A DNA stretch of 64,000 nt from Spinacia oleracea (lineage: Eukaryota > Streptophyta > Magnoliopsida > Caryophyllales > Amaranthaceae). The stretch covers positions 45,560,027 through 45,624,026 of the forward strand of contig NC_079491.1 of the NCBI RefSeq assembly GCF_020520425.1, read 5' to 3'. This document shows, piece by piece, positions 1-12,600 of this stretch (positions are counted from its first letter, which is position 1; every line of letters begins with the position of its first letter). The notes beneath the pieces are model-generated. The model was not told where the DNA came from. It saw only the letters and a list, made by a program, of their open reading frames with translations, and searched no databases. A program made the translations under genes and the position numbers.

Positions 1-659
1 CAAGTTTCAAGGGCAATGGATAGGCAAGAGGCCACAAATATTTTGAAGTCATAAATAGTTAATTAGCTCTTTTATGTTTTAAAGAATAAGTAGCAAAGCT
101 ACAACTGTTTAAAGTTTAAGTTTATTGAAGTTTGAAATATTCTTTATTATTTTCAAGGATGTAATAAACCTCTATGGAGTTAGCAATAAAAGTTAAAGTT
201 TTCAAGGAATTGTTCTTTATTCTATTTTGAGGATTCCATAATACCCCAACCTCTAGGTAGTACGTCGTGGATTAATCTTCCTATTGGTTGCATACTCAGT
301 GTGAATTGTGGATCAATTCAATTGCCACAAAAATATTAAATGATTTGAGTACATAAAGGAAGTGAGGGTCAATCTAGATCCTCATGACCAATATGATTCA
401 AAATGATATGCCTTATGTGTAGTGTGTAAATGTCTTTCGTGAATTATTGAGGATGATTATTTTCCAATGATTATTGCATCTTGTAGACGATCGTTGCACC
501 TTCGTAAACGATTGTCGTGCCTTCGTAAATGATGTGTATTAACGTGAACATTGTTGGTTGAGGCGATCTTTATGGTCAAGTATTAAATTGTATGGGATAA
601 TGTATAAGTGGTGTTTCAAACCTAAAGTAGAGTATACTAATTGCAGGTCGCGTTCTAGA
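1..659 (+). other. Non-coding leader between primer-binding site and gag
   Basis: AT-rich sequence with no supported gene. It matches, in opposite orientation, the leader of element A (11176-12600): both share a stretch on low-complexity A/T, followed by GTCGCG-type sequence just before the gag ATG. An open frame runs in from 558, but the conserved gag start is the ATG at 660, as in element A. Confidence 0.6.
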
Positions 660-1799
660 ATGGCCAACAACAATGATCTAGCTGCTGCGATTCGCCTCTT
701 GGCGGAAAAGCTAACCCAGGAGAGAACTCAGCGCCCCGATTCTGCAGGGGAAATGTTTGAAAGACTTTCTAAGGTTAAGCCACCGTATTTCAAGGGACAA
801 GCAGACCCTACCTTCCTGGAAAACTGGATTAGGGAATTTGAGAAACTATTTGAGGCTGTGAGTTGCCCTGGGAGTATGAGAGTAAGTCAAGCTGTCCTAT
901 ATCTAAAAGATGAAGCCGATTTATGGTGGAAAGAAAATGGAAATAGACTAAGTGCTGTTGAGGGATTCAATTGGGATTCATTTATTGTTGCCTTGAGGGG
1001 GAAGTTTTATCCTCCTTTTATGAGAAAGCAGAAAGCGCAGGAGTTTATCAACCTTAGGATGGGGAATATGACTATTGCTGAATACTATAGCAAGTTTATA
1101 GCTTTATCGAGGTTTGCACCTGAGGTGGTAGCTACTGAGGAGCTAAAGGCTCAAAGGTTTGAGCAAGGGCTGACGGATGAAATTCAACTGGGATTAGGTG
1201 GAGAAACTTTTACTTCCTTAGACATAGTGTATGGGAGAGCTGCTCATATTTATGGTCTGCAGTCTAGAAGGGAAAAGAAAACTGTGGTAATTGGGGAAAA
1301 GAGGAAAGATTTTAATGCTGGGGGTAACCAAGAAAACTTTAAAAAGAATAGAAACGGAAATGGGAATGGAAATGGAAATTTCCAAGGAGGAAACAATCAG
1401 GGGCACCACAACAACTCGAACCCATCTGAGAGAGTGCATCATTGCAAGATGTGCAGTAACAATCACCCTGGTAAGAACTGCAAAGGAGAATTAGTGACCT
1501 GCAACTATTGTCAGAAAAGGGGACATAGGGAGTATGAGTGCTTCACTAAGCACAGAAAGGAACAAAATAGTAATGGAGGTGGAAACCAAGTGAGGTTTAA
1601 CCAGTCTGGAGGTCAAAATTCAAAGCCTGGAGGGGCACAAAACAATCAAGAGAACTATAATAAGCCTGCAAATGATAACAACAACCCGAATAAGGCTCCA
1701 GGAAAGTTGTACATGATGAATCAGAATGAGGATGAACGATCTGCCGATATGGATTCTGGTACTTTTCTATTAACTCCGCGCAAGTCAAGCATTATTTAA
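660..1799 (+). CDS. gag: Gag polyprotein (capsid and nucleocapsid), family A
   Basis: Structural protein that would assemble the cytoplasmic particle in which the element's RNA is copied. The start at 660 gives MANNNDLAAA, the same start as the gag at 11175. A retrotransposon-gag capsid region spans roughly residues 20-200, with motifs such as LKDEADLWW and EYYSKFIALSRFAPEVV. An Asn/Gly-rich linker follows. Two zinc knuckles come next: CKMCSNNHPGKNC (slightly short spacing) and CNYCQKRGHREYEC (classical CX2CX4HX4C). The last residues run into the start of a protease region (SGTFLL) and then a frameshifted end, so the C-terminus is not natural. No pol follows. Known: in chromoviruses gag and pol are usually one ORF. 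Inferred: the protein could still be made, but the element needs outside enzymes. Confidence 0.85.
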   Translation: MANNNDLAAAIRLLAEKLTQERTQRPDSAGEMFERLSKVKPPYFKGQADPTFLENWIREFEKLFEAVSCPGSMRVSQAVLYLKDEADLWWKENGNRLSAVEGFNWDSFIVALRGKFYPPFMRKQKAQEFINLRMGNMTIAEYYSKFIALSRFAPEVVATEELKAQRFEQGLTDEIQLGLGGETFTSLDIVYGRAAHIYGLQSRREKKTVVIGEKRKDFNAGGNQENFKKNRNGNGNGNGNFQGGNNQGHHNNSNPSERVHHCKMCSNNHPGKNCKGELVTCNYCQKRGHREYECFTKHRKEQNSNGGGNQVRFNQSGGQNSKPGGAQNNQENYNKPANDNNNPNKAPGKLYMMNQNEDERSADMDSGTFLLTPRKSSII

Positions 1800-2241
1800 T
1801 TCGTGATGACTTGTTCTTTCGTTTCGTCATCTTTTGTGAAAAGTCTAAAGTTAGTAGTTTTAATGAAATGGGAATTTTGAAAATAGAATTCGTCGAAAGA
1901 AAATTTTGGTTAGCTATTCCCTGAGGTGAGTTACGAGGGCGTAACTCGTTTTCTTTAAGGGGGTAGAATGCGATAGAAATTCGCGCTTTTTACCTATTTT
2001 ATGGCATTTTTATGCATTTGTATGCTTAGTTTAGCAAATTTTACAAGTTTAGGCAAAGCAAATAGACTCTCCGCATAAGAAAATGTGTTCATGAGTAACA
2101 CAAACAGCTTTGAGTTGGCAAAATAGTGCACTTAGGTGGCACAAGTACTTCTTTAGTAAGAATAAGTTAAAAGCTTTTGGGGAAAATGTGGGAAATTTCG
2201 TGTCAAGTTTCGGGACGAAACTTCTTTTAAGAGGGGTAGAT
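1800..2241 (+). other. Pol deletion scar, 3' non-coding region and polypurine tract
   Basis: Only a few dozen bases of protease-like sequence follow gag. The rest is the 3' non-coding region, recognisable because GAGTTACGAGGGCGTAACTC and the following block recur in reverse at 7930-8000 in element A. The purine run AAGAGGGGTAGA just before the LTR (about 2229-2240) is the plus-strand primer. The whole of RT, RNase H and integrase is missing. Confidence 0.75.
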
Positions 2242-5179
2242 TGTAATCCCCCGTAAATTTATAAATTTTATTAATATATATTAACGTACATTATTTATAT
2301 TTAAATAGAATTTATGAATTTTAAGTAATAAATATATAATTGACGTATATTTATTTATTACATTTTAATATTTTCAACGATTTACGAAATCGAAAATGAT
2401 TTTAGAATTTTAAGTTAAAACGAATTTGAATTACGAAAATCGATTGAATTTAGAAAACGATCCTATTCGGTTTTGGATTCGAATCCTAAAACTAAACTCC
2501 TAATTCTAGCCCAATTGCAAAGCCCAAACCAAAAACCCAAAACAACTCTACTCTCCTCCCTTCTCCTTTACTTCCACGTGAAACAAAAAAAAAAAATAAG
2601 AAAACAAGAAAAGCAAAACCCTCATTCTCTCCCCTGCAATCACGTGAAACCTCCTTCACGTTCCTTACTCTCAGCCGCCACCACCGCCGGACTGCCGTCG
2701 CACAATCTCCCATCACCGCCGGTACACCTCCTTTCCCTTCTCGTCGCTATCTTCTCTTTCGTTTTTATTTTCTTGCGTTCGTTTTATACCCTCCTCATCT
2801 CATTTTTGTTTTCTTGAACCAACGGCAGCCACCGCGTGCGCAGCCGCGACCACCAAGCCAACCACAACCATCACCTACATCGTCGTCGCTGCCTTGCTCA
2901 GCCGACACCCTATTCTCTCTCATCCTTTGCGTGGAAATCCTCCCTTTCTCCTTTAATTTCGTGCGCCACCACCACCAACACCAGCGCAGCCACCGGCGCA
3001 GCCACCGGTGCACGCGACCTCTGACACTCTTCCTTTGCCGTTGTGCCGCCGCGCCGCTACACCAACTCCGGCCAGCCCTTCCTCCCTCCCTTTTTGGTTA
3101 TTTCTTAAATCCTCAGTAATTAAATGTTCTAATTATACTTTATCAATTTAATTTATGTTTTGATTGAATAAATTTATGATTTTTATGATTTAATTACTAA
3201 TTTTCAGATTATATGTTGTCGAAATTAATTTAATTATTTTCAGATTTGTTAATTACGAATAAGTTAGGGTTTTAATGAAGTTTTATTAATTTAATTCATG
3301 TTTCGTGAATATAAATTATAAGTTTTTATGCTTAAGTTAGATTTTCAGATTATACATTATGCTTAATTAATAATCTAATTTTCAGATTACATAGTTACAT
3401 TGAAATAATGATTTTTAATTATTAAAGCATGAATTTTTAAGGTTTTAATAGTTTTAAAATCATGGTATGATGTTTATGAGTTATTAAGGTTATTGTTTTT
3501 ATGATTTTAAGCATATTAATTATGGTTTGGCAAAGTTTTAAACTATTTTATATTGCTGGAATTTTGAAAAGGGATGCTTTATTGGAGTTTATGATAATTG
3601 GTGATCATTAGTGTAGTAATCACTATTCTAGGAAGTTAATTAATTAAGTTTTGAGGTTGGGAAATGTTCAAAATATGTTTAGGATGTATTTAGAATACTT
3701 TAGTATTGCTGTAAATTGTTGAATATTGATTGGGGGATTTTATTGGTTGTTTTTAGGCGGAGAATTCTTTATAGGCGATTTTTGAATTCGTTAAAGTGGC
3801 CTATCAGTTTGTTTACACAAGGTACGTACATACCTGTGTGCTTGGAATGTGTGTGATTTGTTGAAACCATATTGAAATGATTTATGAACTTCGTTATGTT
3901 GAAACGATTGAGGAACTTGGTTATGTTGAAATTGTTTATGAACTAGGTTATGTTGAAAGTGCATGTTTAATGTTGTTGGATGGACATGTTAAGCATATAT
4001 ATTTCGTTATGAGAATTATAGCATGTTGGTATGGATGATTGATGCGAACATGTTGGTTGGGAACATTAGATTATTATATATATTGATTCAGATCGATTGT
4101 TAATTGTTCCCTTTTAGCTTTTCACTACTTTATAAGGGCCGAGGACCTTGTTTAGTAAGTTGAAACCTTATACCCATATAGAGGGGTTGTATCAGTATTA
4201 AAGGAAAGGTTGAATTAATTGGAATAAGTCTTGTGTGGCATCTCTGTGATCACTTGTTTAATTCAAAGATAAAAGAAGTTGTGTTTACTTGTTGAATATA
4301 ATATTTATGTTTGACGAGTCATAACCAAGTATTAAAAGTTAAGTCATGTAAAGTGAAACTGAGTAGCAATAGCTTTAGACTGTGCACGTCTAAAGTGACG
4401 GACAATCAGGAGTTGGGGTCATGGGTAGCCTATGGCTTTTCTGGGGCCGGATTGATCACCGGTTCTATTTTTATTTAAAAAGTCCCTCGATATCGCAGGT
4501 CATTGGGGTTTACGGAGTCGCGCCCGTACCTCGTCTTCCTTAGTGAAGAAGAAGAAGTTTCTAGTAGACAACTCAGTCCATTGACTATTTCAATTAAAAT
4601 AATGTAAATGATACAAAGGTCTAGTTCAGTCAAGTATAGTCTTCAAGTCAATATATCTTGATTATCCTTGCTTATGTTTTATTTAGTACCATGTTAGGAT
4701 TGTTCGTTTAATAGAATCATGTTAGGATTATTATTGATTTAGTATGTAGTACTCAGCTTTGCTGATTACGTGCTTTTGCTTGTGCATGTTGATCATGGTT
4801 ATGCCTTATTGATCCTGTGATGACCCAATCTTTGGTGAGCAGTCTCTAAGGATCAATAAGCATTGTCCATCTGCAGGTTTGAAGGGTTTGCATCATTGGG
4901 ATCGGGAATAGAGAGCTTGTATTTAGTTTTGATTTGCTAAGTTAACTTGAGTTTGTTTAATTGGACTTTAAACTTGTTAGTTGATCTTATTTTCGTTGAT
5001 TGGTTTTGGGATTAACTATGTAATCGATTATTTATAAACCTAAAGTTAGTTTTATGTTTTCCGCTGCAAAATTCTGAATAAGCCGTTACGTTTTCACACG
5101 GGCGATAATGCCTTGATAATTCTCTACGTTTTATATTAAAATGTTGTTTTAGAAAAGAGAGAATTGTCGGGGTGTTACA
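2242..5179 (+). repeat. Family-A LTR, full length (3' LTR)
   Basis: Begins TGTAATCCCCCG and ends GGGGTGTTACA, the TG...CA ends shared by every family-A copy here. Length is about 2938 bp. A GC-rich stretch near 2650-3100 is open in several frames by composition only. Further on lies the GTACGTAC box (3819-3828) and a block ending in the CTCAGCTTTGCTGATTACG motif near 4750. The five bases after it (TTCCC) should be one half of its target-site duplication. Confidence 0.9.
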
Positions 5180-7676
5180 TTCCCGATCCCAATGATGCAA
5201 CATCTTCAAACCTGCAGATGGACAATGCTTATTGATCCTTAGAGACTGCTCACCAAAGATTGGGTCATCACAGGATCAATAAGGCATAGCCATGATCAAC
5301 ATGCACAAGCAAAAGCACGTAATCAGCAAAGCTGAGTACTACATACTAAATCAATAATAATCCTAACATGATTCTATTAAACGAACAATCATAACATGAT
5401 GCTGATGAAATATAAGTAAAGGCAAACGACACATATTAATTTGAATACCACACTTGACTAGACTAAGCTAGACTGGACTAGACTTTGATAACAATAATAT
5501 TATTTTAATTGAAATAGGCAATGGATCGAGTTTTCTAGCTAGGCGAGGTACGGGCGCGACTCCGTAACCTCAGTGACCTGCAATATCGAGGAACGTTTGA
5601 CTGAAAATAGGACGCGGTGATCAATCCGGTCCGAATGAAAGGCCATGGGCTACCACCATGAACCCCAACTCCTGTTTGTCCGTCACTTTAGACGTGCACA
5701 GTCTAAAGCTATTGCTACTCAGTTTCACTTTACATGATTTACAAATTGACACCCTGTTATGACTCAACAATCACATAAAGCATGCAACTCACATTTATTT
5801 ATAACTGTTTTTATCTTGGAATTGAGTAAGTGATCACAAAGGCATCAAACAAGACTCATTCCAATTAACTCCAATCTTTTCTTTAATACTGATCAACCCC
5901 TGAATATGGGTATAAGGTTTCAACTTACTAAATAAGGTCCTCCGCCCTCATAAAGTAGTGAAAAGCTAAAAAGGGAACAACAATTAACTAATCTGAATTA
6001 TATACTAAATAATCTAGTGTTCCCAATCGAACATGTTTGTATCAATCTTCCATACTAACATGTTATAATCCTCAAAATGCAATAAAGGTTTAATATGTTC
6101 ATCCAACAGTATCAAACATGCAATTTCAACCTGACTAAGTTCATCAACAACATTAACATAACCAAGTTCATCAACAATTCAACATGGTTTCAACAATTAG
6201 CACACATTCCAAGCACACAGGTATGTACGTACCTTGTGTAAACAAATCGATAGGCTACTATAACAATCTCAAGGGTCGCCTACAAAGAATTCTCCACCTA
6301 AAAACAACCAATATAGATTCATATCAACTCACACTGAATTTTCAGCAACATTAGGGTGCTTCAAACCCTTCCTAAGCATAATTAGAACATTTCCCAATGT
6401 CAATACTTAGCTACTAAACCTTCTAGCATAGTAATTACTACACTATGATCACCAATTATCATAAACTTCAATAAACATGCCCTTTACAAATTTCCAGCAA
6501 TATAAGGTGATTTAAAACTATTCCAAAATATATCAACATACTTAAAATCATAAAAATAATAACTTTAATAACTTATAATCATTCTACCATTATTTTAAAA
6601 TATTAAAACCTTAAAAATCCATGCTTTAATAATTAAAAACCCTTATTTAATAAAATTGATAAATCTGAAAATTGATAATTTATTATGCAAATATATAAAT
6701 CTAAATTCTATATTTAGATAATTAAAACCATAAATTTAAAGCATGGAAACATTAATTACTAAAACAAAATTGAAGCATTAAATAGTTTAAGGTTAAAGAA
6801 ATAACCAAAAGTGGGGAAGAGAGGGAGCTGGCCGGCGGCAACAAGCGGCGGCGGAATACAGGTTGTAGCAGAGTTGGTGGCCGCAGTTAGTGGCGGTGGT
6901 TGTGCAATGGTGGATGTGCGTGCGGAAAAACAAGAAGCAACGAAGAGTGAGGCTCCGCGAGCGAGAGGGAGAGCAAAACGTTGGCTGGTACTGGTTGGTC
7001 GGCGGCAGCGACACAATAGGGAAACTGGGCGGCGGCGCTGCGACCGTGGTGGTGGTGGTGGTGTGCGAGAGGGACACGCAAAACAGAACCCATGAATAAG
7101 GAGGGAAAATCGAAAGAAAGAAAACGAAAGAGAAGAGGAGGTGGAAGGATTACCGGACGAAGGAGGAAGCCGGGCGTCGGAGGAGAGCAGCGGTGGTCCG
7201 GCTTGTGGTGACGGTTGCCGGCGGCTGGGGTGGAGTTTTGAGGGTTCACGTGAAGTTGAAGGAAGGAGGGTTAAGGGTTTTCTAGTTCACGTGAATTTGA
7301 TGGAGGGAGTGTTTGTAATTTATTTATTTTTCTTGTTTTTGTTTTTTTTTTTTTTTTTACGTACAATAGGAGTAGGGAGGAAGAGTTTTGGGTCTTATAG
7401 TTTGGGCTTTTCCAAGTGGGCTTAGAATTAGGATTTCAATTCAAAATCAATTAGGATCGTTTTCTAAATTCAATCGGTTTTCGTAATTCGATTTCTTTTC
7501 AACGTAAAATTCTAAAATTACTCTTGATTTCATAAAACGTTAAAAATATTCAAATGTAATAAAACAAATATACGTTAATTATATATTTATTACTAAAATT
7601 CATAAATTCTATTTAAATATAAATAATATACGTTAAAATATATTTAATAAAATTTATAAATTTACGGGGGATTACA
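5180..7676 (-). repeat. 3' LTR of element A, interrupted at its outer end
   Basis: Reverse complement of the family-A LTR; its inner end at 7676 reads ...GGGGGATTACA on the plus strand. Position 5180 matches 12900 in the partner LTR, so 12618-12899 has no counterpart here. The missing part should lie upstream of the window, beyond the 5' end of element 1. Confidence 0.88.
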
Positions 7677-8030
7677 ATCTACCCCTCTTAAAAGAAGTTT
7701 CGTCCCGAAACTTGACACGAAAATTCACGCATTTTTCAAAAGTTTTCAACTTATTCTTACTAGAGAAGTACTTGTGCCACTCATGTGCACTCTTTTGCAA
7801 CCTTAAAGTTGTTTGTGTTACTCAAGAACACCTTTTCTTATGCGAAAAATATCTTTATTTTGCATCAACAAGTATAAGTTGCTAATAAATGAGCATAAAA
7901 TGCATAAAATTGCTATAAAAATAGGTAAAAAGCGCGAATTTCTATCGCATTCTACCCCTCTTAAAGAAAACGAGTTACGCCCTCGTAACTCATCTCAGGG
8001 AATAAGCTTGGATATTTCTACTTCAACGAA
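7677..8030 (-). other. Polypurine tract and 3' non-coding region of element A
   Basis: Plus-strand ATCTACCCCTCTTAAAAG at 7677 is the reverse complement of the polypurine tract next to the LTR. The block carrying GAGTTACGCCCTCGTAACTC near 7971-7990 matches the 3' end of element 1 at about 1930. No gene is seen. Confidence 0.7.
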
Positions 8031-10090
8031 TCATGTCCCCAATGCTATATTTCCACTAAAATCGTAGCAAGTGAGATTTCTACACTTCTTTCCACACAAT
8101 TCCTCAACAGGTGCCATCTTAAAGCTTGCATAGTAACTATTGTTGTAAGAAAATTCAATCAAATCTATGTGGTTCTCGACTACCCTTAAAGTCAATAGCA
8201 CAGGCAACATATATTCCATAGTTTGGTTAGTCCTCTCAGCCCGACCATCAATTGCAGGGTGGACAGAAGTACTCTTTTTCAATGTTGTCCCCAAGATTCA
8301 ACTGGACCTTATTGCCAAAATTTCGGACTTTTGTTCTCGGTAAGGATCTTACAAGTTGCCCTATAAAGGTAATGTCTCCAAATATTCGTAGATAACACCA
8401 TAACAGTTAACTCTAGGTCATGGGTTTGGTAATTAGCCTTATAAGGTTTCAATTGACCTGACAACAGCTAAATCTAGAAAGTTTCCTCACATTTCTCACT
8501 TCACTTGAAATTCGATTCCTTTTTCATCAAGTTGGTCATTGGTTTTTCTTTGCTCGAAAAGTCTTTCACAAACCCCCTATAATAGACAGCTAGGCCTAGG
8601 AAAATTCAGATATCAGACACGTTCCTTTGGAGTAGGTCACTCAATCACAGCTTGATTCTTAGTAGGATCTACAGAAACTCTTTCTGGTCAAATTTTCCTT
8701 TTTACCAAACCTCAATTCACCTTTCATGGATGTATAAATTTCGGGCTTAACTCTTAACTCTTGCACCAATTCATGTATTTCCTCCCGTCTTTTCAATACA
8801 ACAAATGATTTCTAACGATCCTGGACCACTCGAATCTTCTCTTAGATTTATTCCTTTACGTAACGTAGTTTTCGATCAATATAGTCCTTCACTTTTCCAC
8901 TGGTGTCACTTATACACACATGACTTCAAGATTTGTATACTTCATTTAAGAAAAAAAAACTAGATTCTTTCTAAGCGTCTCCAAAGTAATCCTCAAGATT
9001 TCATCATGCTCTTTTTGCATTCTTGAATAAATCAGGATACCATCAGTAATATAATAACGAACTTAATTCGGAATTCGTGGGAAATCTCATTCATCAATTT
9101 CATATTTATGGCAGGTGCATTGGTTAACCCAAAACACATTACTCTAAACCCATAATGACAATAACGAGTCCTAATGAGGTCTAGGCCCTTATCATCTATC
9201 CTCAATTGGTGGTACTTCAACACAAATCAGACTCTGAGAACACACTCGCCCAATTCAATTGATCAAATATGTCATCTATCCTAGGCAAAGGATACTCGTT
9301 CTTGATGGTGTTTAGCTCCCTAAAATCGATGCATGATTCCATACTCTTATCTTTCTCCTTAACAAACAACACAGGATCTCCCCACGGTGATGCACTAGGC
9401 CTAATATACCCCTTAACGAAACAACTCTTGCAATTGTGTCTTAATTTGCTCATTTCGAGAGGTGTCATTCTATATGGTGCTTTAGTTATAGATGTCGTTC
9501 CAGGAACTAAGTTTATAGTGAACTCAAAGGCTCCAACAGGTAACATACTTGCAATTTCACTCGGAAACACATCAATGAATCCACTCACAATACATCCCTG
9601 GTTTCCACTCCAACTTCTTTACCCACCTCTAACACACTGCAGAAAAATAGTTCACACTCCTTATTCATCAAGTCCTCACTTGCATTACAGAAATAACTAA
9701 AGGTTCTTGGACTTCTCAAAACATCTATACGAGGTCAATATTCCAATATGATTCCTTAAATTTACTTTCTGAATTTCACAGTACATCTATCTTAGCCTTG
9801 TACAAACTTAGCCAATCCATCCCCAGAATTACATCTAAGTCCCTAAAATTAAACTTTTGTCGAATCAGAAGGGAAAACTCAATCTTTTGTCTTCAAAGGC
9901 AAGTTCTTAAATAATCTTGTACACCTTATGGTTACACTAGTAGACATAATAACAAGTAAATCAATAATTCAAAATCTACTAATTTCAGACTTTTAATAAC
10001 AGATGACAAAACGAAAGAATAAGTTTCTCCCGAATCAAATAATGTTTTAACTAGCACGGAGTTAATAGAAAAAAAAAATACCATGAACTA
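8031..10090 (-). pseudogene. pol: Decayed gypsy pol (protease, RT, RNase H and integrase remnants)
   Basis: Read on the minus strand, pieces of a chromovirus pol appear in the right order. Near 10040-10080 is a protease start with an active-site-like DSG. Near 9790-9840 is the protease-end motif ILGMDWL. At 9217-9588 is the RT start ([22 protein letters not shown]), and at 9032-9223 RT continues with FGLTNAPA. RNase H traces (HDLEL) lie near 8400-8470, and an integrase fragment (FHPATDG-like, then LIEFSYNNSYYASFKMAP) at 8031-8294. Frames change repeatedly, the RT FIDD box is destroyed and long stretches are missing. By length it should be about 3.8 kb, as in element B; only about 2 kb remains. 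It cannot make an enzyme. Confidence 0.85.
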
Positions 10091-10116
10091 CGTTTGCAGA
10101 ATGTTCAGCTTCATTT

Positions 10117-11175
10117 CTAGTCATCAAGAACGGCCGGAGTCTTATTCCGGTTGTTGTTATCATTTGCAGGCTTATTATAGTTCTCTTGATTGTTTTGTGC
10201 CCCTCCAGACTTTGAATTTTGACCTCCAGACTGGTTAAACCTCACTTGGTTCCCACCTCCATTACTATTTTGTTCCTTCCTGTGCTTAGTGAAGCACTCA
10301 AACTCTCTATGCCCCCTTTTCTGACAATAGTGGCAATTCACCAATTTTCCTTTACAGTCCTTCCCAGGGTGGTTATTGTTGCACCTCTTGCAGTGATACA
10401 CTCTCTCGGATTTACTCTTATTGTTGTGCCCCTGACTGTTTCCTCCTCGAAAATTTCCATTTCCATTTTCATTCCTATTCTCATTCATATTCCTCTTGAA
10501 ATTCCCTTGGTTTTCCCGGACATTAAACTCTTTTCTTTTCTCCCCAACAACATTTTTCTCGTCCCTTATGGACTGCAAACCGTAAATATGAGTGGTTCTT
10601 TCATACACATTATCTAAAGATGTAAAGGTTTCTCCACCTAATCCCAACTGGATCTCATCGGTCAACCCTTGCTCAAACCTCCGAGCCTTTATCTCTTTTG
10701 TGGCTACAACCTCAGGTGCGATCCTCGACATCGCTATAAATTTGCTATAATATTCAGCGATGGTCATACTCCCCATCCCAAGGTTTATGAATTCCTGCGC
10801 TTTTCGTTTTGTTATAAAAAGAGGATAAAACTTTTCCCTCAATGCAACAACAAATGAGTCCCAATTAAATCCTTCAACAACACTTAGCTTAGTTCTATTT
10901 TCTTTCCACCATAGATCGGCCTCATCTTTTAGGTAAAGGACAGCTTGGCTTACTTTCATATTTTCAGGACAATTTACCGCCCAAAATAGTTTTTCAAACT
11001 CCCTAATCCAGTTTTCTAGGAAGGTCGGGTCTGCTTGGCCCTTGAAGTATGGTGGCTTAACTTTCGCAAACCTTTCAAACATGTCCCCTGCAGAATCGGG
11101 GCGCTCAGTTCTTTCCTGGGCTAGTTTTTCCGCCAAGAGGCGAATAGCAGCAGCTAGGTCATTATTGTTGGCCAT
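10117..11175 (-). CDS. gag: Gag polyprotein of element A
   Basis: Open frame of 352 codons starting MANNNDLAAAIRLLAEKL, closely similar to the gag at 660-1799. The capsid region covers about residues 20-205 (FENWIREFEKLF-like, YLKDEADLWW, EYYSKFIAMSRIAPEVV). An Asn-rich linker follows. Then come CKRCNNNHPGKDC and CHYCQKRGHREFEC zinc knuckles, of which only the second has exact CX2CX4HX4C spacing. It ends shortly before the protease remnant, in a different frame. Gag is open while pol next to it is ruined. I infer either continued use of gag for packaging in cis or simple recent mobilisation before gag decayed. Confidence 0.85.
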   Translation of the reverse strand: MANNNDLAAAIRLLAEKLAQERTERPDSAGDMFERFAKVKPPYFKGQADPTFLENWIREFEKLFWAVNCPENMKVSQAVLYLKDEADLWWKENRTKLSVVEGFNWDSFVVALREKFYPLFITKRKAQEFINLGMGSMTIAEYYSKFIAMSRIAPEVVATKEIKARRFEQGLTDEIQLGLGGETFTSLDNVYERTTHIYGLQSIRDEKNVVGEKRKEFNVRENQGNFKRNMNENRNENGNGNFRGGNSQGHNNKSKSERVYHCKRCNNNHPGKDCKGKLVNCHYCQKRGHREFECFTKHRKEQNSNGGGNQVRFNQSGGQNSKSGGAQNNQENYNKPANDNNNRNKTPAVLDD

Positions 11176-12600
11176 CCTAAAGCGCGACCTGTAAGTAATA
11201 TATTCTATTTTAGGTTTGAAACTTCACTTAACATTATCCTAGCAATGTAATATCACACCAGCATCCAGAATTCACATACCTAAACAATCATTTATGAATG
11301 ATATTCGCATACATGACATTCAACTGAGAAACAAGGAACAAATTCAATCATCACGAATAATAAGGCAGAATAAAAGAAGAAAACATTCTCTTGCGTGCCC
11401 AAAATAAACTCTTGATCCTTTGGATAATCAATGATCTAACTCTATTCCTCAAAAGAATGTTAATAACAATCCTAAATATCCACAACACACCTGTCCTCAA
11501 AATAAAATTAAAAGTTCTATGATATAAACATAAACTATTGTTGGCGAATTATGGAATTTCACATTGGAAACGAATACTTTAACTTTTATTGCTAATTCTA
11601 TAAAGGTTTAATACATCCTTGAAAAGGATAAAGAATAACTCAAACTCTTATTGCTTTAACTTTAAACTGTTGTAGCTTTGCTACTTATTCTCCAAAACAT
11701 TTAAAAACAAACTAACTATTACAACTTCAAATGTTTAAGGCATCTTGTCTATCTGTTCTTTCCTTGGAAATTTGTGAAGTGAAATCTAGATCCTCAGTAT
11801 TCGTCGATCTTCTCAAAGGATCCTATGTTGGTGTACTTGGAAAGAAGCGTTTTATTCATGAAACAAACAACTTAAGATCTTACTAACGATTTCCCAACCA
11901 AAGCATAATCAGAATTCAATAAAACAATAAGTTTGGTGGAATCAAACAATTTCTATGCACATTTACATGCAACACTTAAACATTTAACAAATGCACATAG
12001 CAATTAACTTCTTATGCTAGCAATTAACTACTAATGCACATATAATTCTATCCTATATGCCCTTTCCTATATTACCCATCTCTCATAATAAATCATAATA
12101 GGTCAAACATTGAAGAATTTAAAGAATAAAACAAGAACAATTAGTAAGAAAAAGTTTATTAAACGAATTAATAATAAACGAATAAATAAAATAAAGAATA
12201 TATATATTTTTTTTTAACGAATAATTAATAAGAAATTTTTATTAAACGAATAAATAATAAACGAATAAATATTTATTAAACGAATAAATATTAAACGAAT
12301 AAATATACTTAAGGAATAAGATTTTTATTTTATGTTTTTCGAATATATTTAATTTAATTTCGAAAATAAAGAAAAACGTACTTAATTCACATAAACGAAA
12401 AGTTTCGAATAAATAAGTTAATTCCGAACTTAAATAAGAAATATTATATACTTTCAAACAAGATAAAAGGAAATCGGCCCCCCAAAAAAAAGTACCAATT
12501 TTTGAACACTATAATACGTAGAAGCTCGAATTTTAAGAAATTTATTTTAAATAACTAGATAGTTAGGCGCCTAAAAAAAATTTGTTAAAGTAAAACCTTA
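11176..12600 (-). other. Leader of element A, no gene seen
   Basis: AT-rich non-coding leader between gag and primer-binding site, with low-complexity runs built on AACGAATAAATA at 12130-12310. It matches 1-659 and, near its outer end, 57636-57926. Unlike family B, I see no conserved ORF in this leader. Confidence 0.65.

Larger units (their letters stand above)
1..5179 (+). mobile_element. Family-A gypsy element, partial (internal region plus 3' LTR)
   Basis: The window opens inside a plus-strand Ty3/gypsy element. Visible parts, in order, are a non-coding leader (1-659), gag (660-1799), a short remnant where pol should be, a polypurine tract and a full 3' LTR (2242-5179). The 5' LTR lies upstream of the window. 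Sequence right after the LTR (5180 on) resumes a minus-strand family-A LTR part-way through, at the point matching 12900 in the other LTR copy. I infer that this element is nested in element A's 3' LTR. Confidence 0.85.

Noticed and set aside
6759..7425. Overlapping frames in family-A LTRs (also 14479-15142, 2473-3119, 59298-59762 and 62458-63064)
   Set aside because: Same reason: GC-rich LTR sequence, no shared protein between copies, no domain.
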